Below, in pieces: positions 30,501-40,200 of a stretch of 64,000 bases of DNA; position 1 is the stretch's first letter, and every line of letters starts with the position of its first letter. The notes below the pieces were generated by a model. That model made no database searches, had not been told where the DNA came from, and saw only the letters and a program-made list of their open reading frames with translations. Source of the stretch: Lewinellaceae bacterium (GTDB lineage Bacteria > Bacteroidota > Bacteroidia > Chitinophagales > Saprospiraceae); assembly GCA_016708875.1 (NCBI GenBank), contig JADJFA010000007.1, forward strand, positions 1 through 64,000, given 5' to 3'. The translations under genes were made by a program, and so were the position numbers.

Positions 30501-32230
30501 GAGTGAAGATGATCTGGGTACCTACAAAAATTATGATACAGGTGTAAGCGGCTCCGACACGGCTGCTTTCAAGCCATACTTAGCCGCAGACAGCCAATTT
30601 GTGCCTGTCGGTGGCGAAACCTGTATTGACTGGGATCCCTATTCCGACTGCGATGGTCCGCTCGGCGGTAATGCTCAAACAGAAATGGCGCGAATGCACT
30701 TCTCGTACTTGAACTCAGGCTGGAACAACGCCGTCAACAACGAATGGGTCAGTGGCGGTTGCATCGGAGAAATCAAGCAGCGACTTGGCTACCGGCTCGA
30801 ACTTCAAAAAGGAGAATACCCTACTACTGGAAGTCCGGGGTATGCCTTTTCGTTTAAAATTGACTTGAAAAACATAGGGTTTGCTGCGCCATTCAACCCC
30901 CGAGAAGTGCGGCTCCTGATGCGGAACGTAGCGACTGACGCTATTTGGACATTCGATTTAGCGGACGATCCTCGTGCCTGGTTGCCTGGAAATCAGCTGC
31001 ATACCATCGAACACAGTTTATGCCTGCCACCGAATATGCCTTTAGGGAATTACGAACTCTTGTTACATCTCGCCGATCCCTTTCCTGCGCTGAGCAACCG
31101 TCCCGAATACGCCATCCAACTCGCTAATGAAAACACCTGGGAGTCAGCCACAGGATACAATCGGTTGTTGCATCAGTTTACGTTGATCCCTCCCGTACCA
31201 ACCATCGAGATGCAAAGGATGTGTCCGGGAGGTTCGGCTATATGTGCCGGGATGGAGTTCTTTGCACCGGGTAATTTCCCGGTTGCACTGACCGATTTCC
31301 ATGGCTGCGACAGCCTGGTGCACTGCAACATAACGATCGTCCCGACCTACATCTCCCCGATGAAGTTCGTGAACCTTTGCGCACCGGCGACGCATCAGGT
31401 ATGCGACGAAACCTTCGACCAAACGGGCATTTACGCTACATTCTGTACGGGCTTTCTCGGATGTGATAGCATTGTGAACATTGACCTCGCCGTTATGCAC
31501 CCTATTGCACAGATGGCTCCTCCTACCCCACTAGATTGTGGCCCCAATGCAATAATCACGCTAAATGGGTCAGCCTCTAATATAAATACGGCTACAGGCG
31601 GCGTGACACTTTACGAATGGACAGGTCCGGGTATCATCGGGGCAAACAATCACCCCAACCGCAGAGTGAATCAACCCAGGCCAATATTGCCTGATTTTGA
31701 AACACGGTCGTGGTGGTGTCTATTGTTACGATACAACATGTGTGACTGTAACGGCAAGCCCAATAGCCACATTCGACAATGGAATTTTGCTTTCGACCCC
31801 GGCATCGGCCTATCAATGGATCCTCAACGGGGTTCCGATTCCCGGGGCGACAAACCAGACTTTTATTCCAACGGTTTCTGGAGACGACGCGGTTCAGGTG
31901 GATTGCCCTGGTACGGGCTGGGTAGAATCAAACCTCGTTCCGGTGGTGATCGTGGGAGTTTTAGAAGCAAGTCCCTGGCAAATGAAAATTTATCCCAACC
32001 CGGTTTCGGAAACGGATAAATCCCTGATCTTGGAAATTCAAGGGCTTGATATTCAACCCGTCACGCTTGTATTAACTGACCTTGCAGGGCGGGAATTTTT
32101 GCGGAAAAAGGAAGCGTATTTTTCCGAAAAAATAATTTTGGAGACTGGGCAGATTCCTACAGGCTCCTATTTCGTACAAGCGTGGCAACATGGAAAAATA
32201 GTGGCTATGGGATTGTTTTTGAAAATTTGA
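27502..32230 (+). CDS. Secreted BNR-repeat/DUF4874-DUF4832 protein with T9SS type A tail (one frameshift)
   Basis: A signal peptide ends near VFGQ. Residues about 25-760 are a sortilin/sialidase-like propeller with repeated S(T/K)DGGxxW Asp-box motifs. About 770-1150 (NPERGFMQFTE, LEDFTNGPISN, GFIGAWGEGYYTDHF) is DUF4874 followed by DUF4832, found in glycan-active secreted proteins. Then come cysteine-rich repeats (MCPGGSAICAG, CDSLVHCNI, NLCAPATHQVC) closely related to the N-terminal repeats of the giant proteins at 37284 and 43846. The frame changes at about 31660, where the other frame restores NQPGQYCLILKHGRGGVYC and continues to a type A tail (IYPNPVSE ... LFLKI). The 4,729-nt span is one more than a multiple of 3. 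It is probably a surface glycan-binding protein or enzyme; substrate unknown. Confidence 0.8.
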
Positions 32231-32250
32231 TCAAGTACTGCACACCAACT

Positions 32251-32283
32251 TGCCTTGCCCAATTCAAAACTTTGGTAACTTTC
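32251..32283 (+). promoter_or_regulatory. Candidate promoter of the TerB-like gene
   Basis: TAACTTTC (32276-32283) resembles TAnnTTTG, with TTG at 32255-32257, 18 bases before it. The start codon is at 32325. Confidence 0.4.
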
Positions 32284-32324
32284 GCCGCAAAAAAATCCAT
32301 TCCCACCAAACTTAGATTTCAATC

Positions 32325-32663
32325 ATGGACAGCCAGACAGACAATTGGACCTATGCCGAATTCCACGCTTTTGTGATGCTTTATGCTGCCAATACCGATG
32401 GCAACATTTCTCCAGAAGAAGAAAACCTCATAATCCCAACCCTCACTGCCTCAGAATACACCCGAATCAAATCAATTTTCATGGCTTGTGGTGATTCGGA
32501 TGCCCTGGACATTATCTTTTCTTACAAGGAGAAATATTGTAAAACACAAGCCGACAAGGATAAAATCCTGGCAGATATGCTTGAAATCTATAAAGCAAAT
32601 GTTGGCCTGGAACAAGTCGAACGCGGTGTGCTCCATATTTTTGAGCGGATGCTTTGTCAATAA
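32325..32663 (+). CDS. Small cytoplasmic protein, TerB-like
   Basis: This 112-aa, mostly helical protein has FVMLYAANTDGNISPEEENLI near the start, which resembles the acidic metal-binding helix-turn of the TerB family. Members are linked to tellurite resistance and membrane-stress complexes, but many single-domain versions have no known role. No signal peptide. It lies alone between a T9SS protein and a terminator shared with the next minus-strand gene. Confidence 0.5.
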   Translation: MDSQTDNWTYAEFHAFVMLYAANTDGNISPEEENLIIPTLTASEYTRIKSIFMACGDSDALDIIFSYKEKYCKTQADKDKILADMLEIYKANVGLEQVERGVLHIFERMLCQ

Positions 32664-32671
32664 GTTTCCCT

Positions 32672-32712
32672 CCAAAAAAACGCGCCTCCCTGTCCATGAA
32701 CGAGGAGGCGCG
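32672..32712 (-). terminator. Rho-independent terminator of the repeat lipoprotein gene
   Basis: CGCGCCTCC (32681-32689) pairs with GGAGGCGCG (32704-32712); on the minus strand the stem is followed by seven T. Confidence 0.8.
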
Positions 32713-32734
32713 CTGCATTTAAATCTTTGTTCAA

Positions 32735-33424
32735 TTATTCACAGTCCTCCTTCAACTGGCGAAGTTCTTCCGGGCTGTTCAGCGTGACCAAAGAGCCGTC
32801 GTCGTCCATTTTTACCGTGAGTGGGAACAGGATTCTTGGGCGTTCTGTTGCCCCGGGATTGTTCTCGCGCCATGTGCGAATTAGCAGTTTAAATGCCTGC
32901 CTATCAGCCACTTCAACAGTAGTTCCATCAGGAAAACCTACCCTGATCGGGAACACCAGGTCAAAACAAGAAAGCCCGTGCTGGCCATGTCCTTGTGGAT
33001 CATGATTGCCAAAAGTTGCCCCAGCACAATCTGCACGCAGCCTCCGCAATTCCTCCTCAGAATCAACAGTAATGATGTCCCCATCCTGAGATATTACCGA
33101 GATCGGGAATTCAAAAGACAGATGCGGACGCGGGCGGTGGTGTGGGCGCGGGCCGCCACCATTTGCCTCAAAAAAGGCGCGGAGCGCTTGCTTTACTTCC
33201 TCGTATGAATTTACCTCTGCTGTAGAACCGTCGGGCAAAACGATTGTAAGTGGGAAAACCAGTTCGTAACAACCGAAACGCCCCATTCCACCACGCTCCT
33301 GTGCGCTGTAAAGGGCCTGATCCACGAGTTCTTCCGTCGTCAATTCAGTTGATTTGTTGCAGGCAACCATCACGGCCATGATGGCTACGATGGGCAGAAA
33401 GAATAATTTGAGTGCTTTAATCAT
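32735..33424 (-). CDS. Lipoprotein with two copies of a two-part repeat
   Basis: This 229-aa protein has a lipoprotein signal (cysteine in MVACNKS, residue 22). It then shows four related units in an A-B-A-B order. Units A start CYELVFPLTIVLPDG (about residue 52) and CFDLVFPIRVGFPDG (about 149); units B are FEFPISVISQDG (about 104) and ILFPLTVKMDDDG (about 195), each B ending in EEL(R)xL(R/K)xDC. So the protein is a duplicated domain of about 95 residues. The first A-B pair is separated by a His/Pro/Arg-rich stretch (GPRPHHRPRPH), which might bind metal. I do not know the family or role. Confidence 0.65.
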   Translation of the reverse strand: MIKALKLFFLPIVAIMAVMVACNKSTELTTEELVDQALYSAQERGGMGRFGCYELVFPLTIVLPDGSTAEVNSYEEVKQALRAFFEANGGGPRPHHRPRPHLSFEFPISVISQDGDIITVDSEEELRRLRADCAGATFGNHDPQGHGQHGLSCFDLVFPIRVGFPDGTTVEVADRQAFKLLIRTWRENNPGATERPRILFPLTVKMDDDGSLVTLNSPEELRQLKEDCE

Positions 33425-33537
33425 GTTTGATAAGTTTTTGAAAGTGAAAGTGTTGCGATTGTTGACTTTTAACTGAACGGTGATTTTATTTCCTGCCAGT
33501 TGAAAGGTGTTTGCCAGATTAGGTCAAATCAAAACGC

Positions 33538-33692
33538 AGGGGTTGCATTTGGGAAAGAAAAAATTAAACAGCAAAACCGCAAAACCGGAAAACCGCAAAA
33601 TGTAAAACCAAGAGCATGTAACTCGCAGTTTTACATTTTGCGGTTCTCCGGTTTTGCGGTTTTGCGGTTTAATTTTTTCCCCATGCAACCCC
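33538..33692. repeat. Intergenic hairpin with AAAACCGC-type word arms, between divergent genes
   Basis: AGGGGTTGCAT (33538-33548) pairs with ATGCAACCCCT (33682-33692); inside, a run of words such as AAAACCGCAAAACCGG (33575-33600) pairs with the complementary words at 33628-33672. It lies between genes that start away from each other, so it cannot be a simple terminator for either. Confidence 0.8.
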
Positions 33693-33752
33693 TAAGTGTT
33701 TTGTCACTACCTACCCAAGTGTAAATGCCTTTGGCATATTCAGACGAAAGAC

Positions 33753-34283
33753 ATGGCCGAACCCAATTTGCAAGCCTGCCTCAGCGGCGACCGACTTGCT
33801 CAAAAACATTTCTTCGAGTGCTTCAAGGGCAAAATGTTCGCCCTGTGCCTGCGCTATGCCAATAGCCGGGAGGATGCGGAAGACATTTTGCAAGAGGGGT
33901 TTGTAAAGGTCTTCCGTGATTTGAACCAGTACACCGGGGCGGGAAACTTTGAAGGCTGGGTGCGCAAAGTGTTTGTCAATACTGCCCTGCAACACCTTCA
34001 AAAGCAAAAAAAGAACCTTATAACCATGGAGTTGGACGGCCAGGATTTCCCAGACGAACCTGAAACCTATCTATCAGACGAGCCGCCAGCCAAAAACATG
34101 ATCCGAATACTCCAACAGTTGCCAACAGGTTATCGCACCATTTTCAACCTTCACATACTTGAAGGCTATTCACATCCCGAAATCGCTGAAATCCTCGATA
34201 TCTCGGTTGGCACCTCCAAATCTCAGTTGCTCAGAGCAAAAGTACATTTCAGAAAACTGCTCGAAGGCAGTCTAACAACTTGA
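33753..34283 (+). CDS. ECF-type RNA polymerase sigma factor
   Basis: This 176-aa protein has sigma region 2 (YANSREDAEDILQEGFVKVF, about residues 31-50) and region 4 (LPTGYRTIFNLHILEGYSH to GTSKSQLLRAK, about 127-165), as in extracytoplasmic-function sigma factors. It directs RNA polymerase to a small set of promoters when its inhibitor lets go. The start at ATG 33753 begins the normal N-terminus. The next gene starts five bases after its stop and encodes a membrane protein that is a likely inhibitor, so the two form an operon. Confidence 0.85.
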   Translation: MAEPNLQACLSGDRLAQKHFFECFKGKMFALCLRYANSREDAEDILQEGFVKVFRDLNQYTGAGNFEGWVRKVFVNTALQHLQKQKKNLITMELDGQDFPDEPETYLSDEPPAKNMIRILQQLPTGYRTIFNLHILEGYSHPEIAEILDISVGTSKSQLLRAKVHFRKLLEGSLTT

Positions 34284-34288
34284 CAATC

Positions 34289-35831
34289 ATGGAAGAAAAC
34301 ATACACGACGATAAATTGGACGACTATGTTCGCAAGTCGTTTGAGGGCTATGAAGAAGACCCCTCTCCCGATATGTGGAGCCGGGTCGAAGGCGACTTAT
34401 TGCCCCCTGCTTCCGTGCCAACTCCCCGCGCAAGCTACCTGCGGTATGGCTGGCAAGCACTGGCAGCAATGGTCATTTTGATCCTGTTTTCAATGCTCGT
34501 TTGCGAGCATCTTTACTATGAAGAAAAACTCCGGGCTTTAACAGCCCCTCCTGCCGAAGCGCGTGAAAGCAAAGACAATTCAACTGGAAAAGCGGTTCAA
34601 GAAATTTCGACGCTCCCGACACCAAATCCAACTCCAAAAGCAGTTGGATTCAACCACAACCAGCCCGAATGTGCTTGACTCGGCCAATGAGCGAATCTCA
34701 GCGAGCCCGCTGAATATCCAGAAAGTTATGGAGGGAAGGTCTAAGTCTTCTAATCAACACCGAGAAAAATCCGGCGTCAAGGAGGGCAGTTTCATATCTC
34801 CCCACCCTCAAAAATCAGTTGCGCAGGAAGCCCACAATGAGAACGACAAAATATCTGCGACCCCATCCATAATCGGTGTCGCAAAGCCTGAAGTCCCTTT
34901 GCATCAAGCAATTGAATCATCCAAAAGTGTAGATCAAAATATTCCAAAGCCTATTGATATCGCATTCATTCCGATTCCACCAAATGTGCTCAAATGGCCA
35001 AGTCCAAACTCGCCTGCCATCGCCATTGCAAAAATTCCGATAGAACCTGTGCACGAACCTTCTGGCTGGTATGTTGGCCTACAAACAAGCCTGTTTGCCA
35101 ATATTGAAAAACCCAGAACCCCGAATTCCCGGCCAGGCCGCCCCGCTTTTTCCAGCAAACAGAAAAACGCGGGCATTACTTCAATTTGGTGGTTAAAAAC
35201 GGGCAAAAAACTGAACGAGCGGTTTTCATTGGAAAGTGGTGTTGGCTATCAAAGCACCACCCGCTCTGCCACCCACACACCCCGGTTCCGATTCGGTGAT
35301 GGCACCCATCAAGGCCCTTCTGGTACACGACGGATTTTCCAATATGATCTGAGCACTCAAGAGGGTACCGCAGAGGTAAGTCTGCGCATGGAAGAAACCT
35401 CTGGATCGCCTGCATCAGACGATGAGCCAGTAACTTTGAGCATCACCACCTCCGCACGGACCGAGATGCTACGCATACCGCTTTTGGCAGGATACCGGTT
35501 TGGAGGCGGAAGATTGCAAGGCAAACTGAAAGCTGGCCTATTGGGCAATTTTGTGGTAAAAAACGAACTTGATATTGCAGCGAGGGTATCGCAAAATGCT
35601 AGATTTCAACCTGTTTCAGGAAGTGATGGCTACACGGTTCGATTGAATCAACCAGAATTTTTCCTTGGGTATTGGCTGTCCGCAGGTGCCGCATTCAAAT
35701 TGAACCGTCAAATCAGCCTAATAGCAGAGACTGCTTTAGTGGGCGATTTTCCACGCAACGATCAGTATCGTCGCCGACTCCCCGAACGATTTTTATTGGG
35801 GCTAAATGTTGGTGCGAATTATTATTTCTAG
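34289..35831 (+). CDS. Anti-sigma-like protein fused to an outer-membrane beta-barrel (one frameshift)
   Basis: The N-terminal 50 residues are acidic and cytoplasmic in character, ending in a segment (YVRKSFEGYEEDPSPDMWSRVE) seen in Bacteroidota proteins placed after ECF sigma factors. One membrane helix follows (WQALAAMVILILFSMLV, about residues 53-70), then a long Pro/Ser-rich periplasmic linker. The last 220 residues have the alternating aromatic pattern of an outer-membrane barrel, ending NVGANYYF with a terminal aromatic. The frame changes at about 34640-34650. The 1,543-nt span is one more than a multiple of 3. Such a layout could carry an outer-membrane signal to the sigma factor; this is inference from order and domains. 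Confidence 0.7.
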
Positions 35832-35908
35832 AGAAAAAGCAACCAAATTTCCAGTAACTCGCTGCATCTTTGCCCACCTTACTTTCAGCAAAAACAGAAT
35901 TGCAGCGT

Positions 35909-37184
35909 ATGCTCCATGAATACAAACTCCCCTCCCTTGGCGACGGCGTGAGCGGGAAAGTGACCGAAATATTGGTAAAAACTGGCGACAAAGTTTCGCT
36001 GGATCAAATCGTTTTGGTAGTTGGCACCGATAAAGTGGATGCCGAAATGCCCATTGATGCTGAAGGCATTGTGGAAGAAATCTTCGTAAAAAAAGGCGAT
36101 GAAGTTACCGAAGGCACGCTCGTGATGAAGATCAAAACGGTAGCCCAGTAGCAGTGAGGCAGTAGTAAATACCCCAGCCGCCACTGCTACTATCCCTGCC
36201 GCTGCCACAACTTCACAAATAACTGCTGCACCTGCTACTGCTACTGCACCTGCTACTGCACCTGCTACTGCCACTGCCACCCTAAGAACCTCCCCACTCG
36301 CCCGCAAGCGCGCCAAGGAATTCGGTGTAAACCTTTCTGACATTCGTCCAGCCGAGGGCGCAAGCCGCCTCTCGTACAAAGACGTAGTGGATTTTGTAAA
36401 AAAGAAACTAGACACAGGCGGTGGATCTTCAATGGGAGGTGGTAATATGCCACGCAGGCCACTGCCTGATTTTTCAAAATTTGGCGAAACAGAGCGCAAA
36501 GCCCTAAGCAATGTCGGTGTGAAGACTTCCGAAGCAATGTCGTATTCAACCAATACGATCCCGCATGCTTACATTTCAGAAAAAGCCGACATTACCCGTC
36601 TCGAAGCCCTTCGACAGCAGTACAAAGAGCAGGTTAAAACAGCAGGGGGCAGCCTCACCATGACGGCTATTTTAACCAAAGCAGTGGCAATTTTGCTTCG
36701 CCGGATGCCACAATTCAACAGCAGTATTGATGTAGAAACGAATGAGATAATCTACAAAAAATACATCAACATTGGCATTGCGGTGGACACCCCTGCTGGG
36801 CTATATGTTCCGAATATCAAACACGCTGACCAAAAAAGCCTGACTGAGATTTCCATAGATTTAACCGACATAGGCACACGTACCAAAAGCGGTAAAATCA
36901 CGTTGAATGATATCACAGGCGGCACATTTACTATTTCTAACATCGATGGAATTGGCGGAACCAATATGCATTCCATCGTCAACTGGCCTGAAGTCGCCAT
37001 ACTCAGTATTGTGGCCGCACAAATGGAACCTGTGTGGAATGAAACAATTAAAACATTCGAGCCGCGTCTTATGATGCCCATGACCATTGGTTGGGACCAC
37101 CGCGTTATCAATGGCGGTGACGTAGCTCGTTTCATGGTTGCCTTGAAACAGATACTGGAAGAGCCTTTTTCAGCTTGGCTCTAA
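35909..37184 (+). CDS. Dihydrolipoamide acyltransferase (E2) of a 2-oxoacid dehydrogenase (one frameshift)
   Basis: An N-terminal lipoyl domain (KLPSLGDGVSGKVTEILVKTG, with the lipoyl lysine in VGTDKVDAEM, about residue 41) is followed by an Ala/Thr/Pro linker encoded by a GCTACTGCACCT-type microrepeat (about 36225-36285), an E3/E1-binding domain (TSPLARKRAKEFGVNL) and the catalytic core ending with DHRVINGGD and LEEPFSAWL. The catalytic His is in that DHR motif. The frame changes at about 36140, just after the lipoyl domain; the other frame opens directly into the linker. No E1 or E3 genes are adjacent, so the substrate (pyruvate, 2-oxoglutarate or branched chain) is open. Confidence 0.88.
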
Positions 37185-37283
37185 AAAACGAGGCAGCGTT
37201 TCATCTGTTTCATTACGTCTTAGCATTTTTTGCAAGCAATCTGGTATTATACCATTTCTTGTACTTTTTTAAATCATACCGTT

Positions 37284-40200
37284 ATGATGAAAATCTACAC
37301 TCTACTTCTTTCCATTTCTCTGCTGTTCTTTTGGAACAATACAGCAAATGCTCAATGCAATGGAGCGCCATGCATAATACCTGTACCTGAGGAAAATGCC
37401 CAGGATGCCTGTATTTTGCCAAACCCTGGTGCCTTGGACTGCTATTTTGGAGCCACTTGGAATAGTACTCCAGTATCCTTTCCACCTAGCTGGTGTACCA
37501 CCATTGAAAACAACCACTTTTTTGCCTTTACTGCGGATGCCACAACCGCAAATTTTGAGATGTGTACGTATGGTTGCGCTCAAGGTGGAGCCATACAAGC
37601 CGCAGTTTTATCTACTACGGACTGCATAACTTTTGCTTTTGTCTCCCCTTGTCTTGGAAATATTGGCACAGGGTCTTGTCAGACCTTGACCGCCACCAAC
37701 CTAGTCCCTGGCGAGGTATATTATCTGATGATTGATGGAAGCGCTGGAGCACAATGCGACTACTCTATCAACGGCGTGAACCCGACGATCAACGGGCCAA
37801 CAGATGGCGTCTGCCTCCCATCTCCTCAGACAAGCAATTATACCACTAATACCGTTTCAAACTGGTCAATTAACCCGCCTACAGCAGGCAATATTCTCGG
37901 CAACAATCCAGGCACAAGCATAAACGTCCAATGGCTACAAACCGGCCCAGCCGAGGTTTGCGCCCAGTCCATTGTCTGCTCTAACGCCCCCCTCCTATGC
38001 ATCCCAATCGTTATCGGCGAGAACGTGACTGCAGAAGAGACGGTATTTATGTGCCAGGGATACAATGTCGAGTGCGCAGGCCAGACCTTTTCCGCAGGCG
38101 GAAACTTCCCCGTCACGCTACAGTCCGATACAGGCTGCGACAGCGTGGTCACCTGTAGGGTGAATGTGATCCCCACCGTGACCGTCAATGAGACCCACAG
38201 GATGTGTCAGGCAGGCTCCGCCACCTGCGCCGGAGAGGAATTCTACGGGCCAGGCATTTATCCCGTCACGCTCCAAAACTTTCAGGGCTGCGACAGCATT
38301 GTGCGCTGCAACATAATAATCACGCCGACCTACAACTCCCCCATGAAGTTCGTCAACCTCTGCGCCCCTGCAGAGTATGAGGTCTGCAACGATGTCCTGA
38401 CTCAAACGGGTATCTACGCAAACTTCTGCACTGGCTTTTTGGGCTGCGACAGTATCGTGAATGTTGACATAGCCATTCTCGACCCCATAGCGAACATCGC
38501 ACCACCCGCCGTGCTCAACTGCGGCGCCAATGCAGTCATCACCCTAAACGGCACAGGCTCCAACGTGAACAACGCCACCGGTGGAGTCACCCTGTACAGC
38601 TGGTCAGGCCCCGGCATCGTCGGCCCCAACAATACACCCAGCATACAAGTGGACGAGCCGGGCCAATACTGCCTGATCCTCCAGCACGGGCGCGGGGGCG
38701 TTTATTGCGCCGACACGGCTTGTGTAACTGTAAATGCCAGCGCCTTAACACCGGGAGCCAATGCAACAGGGGGCAACCTCACCTGCACCTCCAACACTAC
38801 TATGCTCTTGGCCACCTCGCCCACCGGCGGGGTCAATTTTTCCTGGGCCGGACCGGGCATTACCCCCGCCAACCAGTTCCTCCCAAACCCCACGGTGGGC
38901 TTAGTGGGCACCTATACAGTCACGGTGTTGAACCCGGCAAACGGCTGCTCCTCCACCGCAACAGTCACCGTCAGCGGCGACCTCACTGCTCCAACAGCCA
39001 GTGCTGTGGGCGACACCATCACCTGCTTACAGCCCACCGTGACCATTGATGGTGCCACCAACGCGGCCACACCTACCTGGAACTGGGCTGGCCCGGGCAT
39101 AAATCCCGGCAACCAAACGGTAGAAAACCCCAACGTCCTGCTCTCCGGCACTTACACCGTCACAGTTACGAACACCGCCAACGGTTGTACCAATACTGCG
39201 ACTACTGCGGTGACCATCAACAACTCCAACCCGGCTGCATCCGCCGGTCCCAACGATACCCTCACCTGCCTCGCACCGAACACCACCCTGCTTGGCTCAG
39301 GTGATGCCGGAGGCCAGCCGATAATCTTCTCATGGACAGGCCCGAGCGGATTCTCGTCCAACATTGCACAACCAAATGTCAGCGCGGCAGGGACTTACAT
39401 CCTCACCGTCCGAAACACCTTGAACGGTTGTCTGAGGATGGACACTGCCGTCATTACCTCCAATCAAATCCTCCCCAATGCGACTGCAGGGGCCGACTCT
39501 ACCATCACCTGCACGCAGCCAAACGTGTTCCTGATCGGGACTGGCTCCAGTAGCGGCCCAGCCTTTACACCAACCTGGAGCGGGCCAGGCATCAACGCCG
39601 GTAACGCCAACCTGTACAACCCAGAAGTGGGACTGCCAGGCACTTACACGTTGCTGATCACCAACAACACCAGTGGCTGCACCGCAACCGATACGGTTCT
39701 TGTGAACCTCAACAACGCCCTGCCCACTGCCGACGCTGGCGCCGACCAGCAGCTCACCTGCTCCAACCCCAGCGGGGTGACCCTCAACGGCAGCGGCAGC
39801 CCGGCCAACGTGACATACCTGTGGAGTGGGGACGGCATTCAACCCCACTAACGAAACGGACCAAAACCCGCTCGTCAGCCAGGCCGACACCTACGGCCTG
39901 ACCGTGACAGACCCGAGCAACGGCTGCACCGCAACCGCTCAGGTCATCGTGACACAGGACGCCAACGTGCCCTCTGCCGACGGGGGACCAGACCACGTGC
40001 TGAACTGCACCGTGACCGCTGTAGACTTTGACGGCACTGGTTCCACTTCCGGGCCGGAGATAACCTACAATTGGAACGGCCCGGGCATAAACCCCGGCAA
40101 CCAGGACGACCAAAGCCCCACAGGATTGTCGCAGCCGGGCACCTACAATCTGACCGTCACAAACACCAACAACGGCTGCTCGAGCATTGCCGTGGTCATT

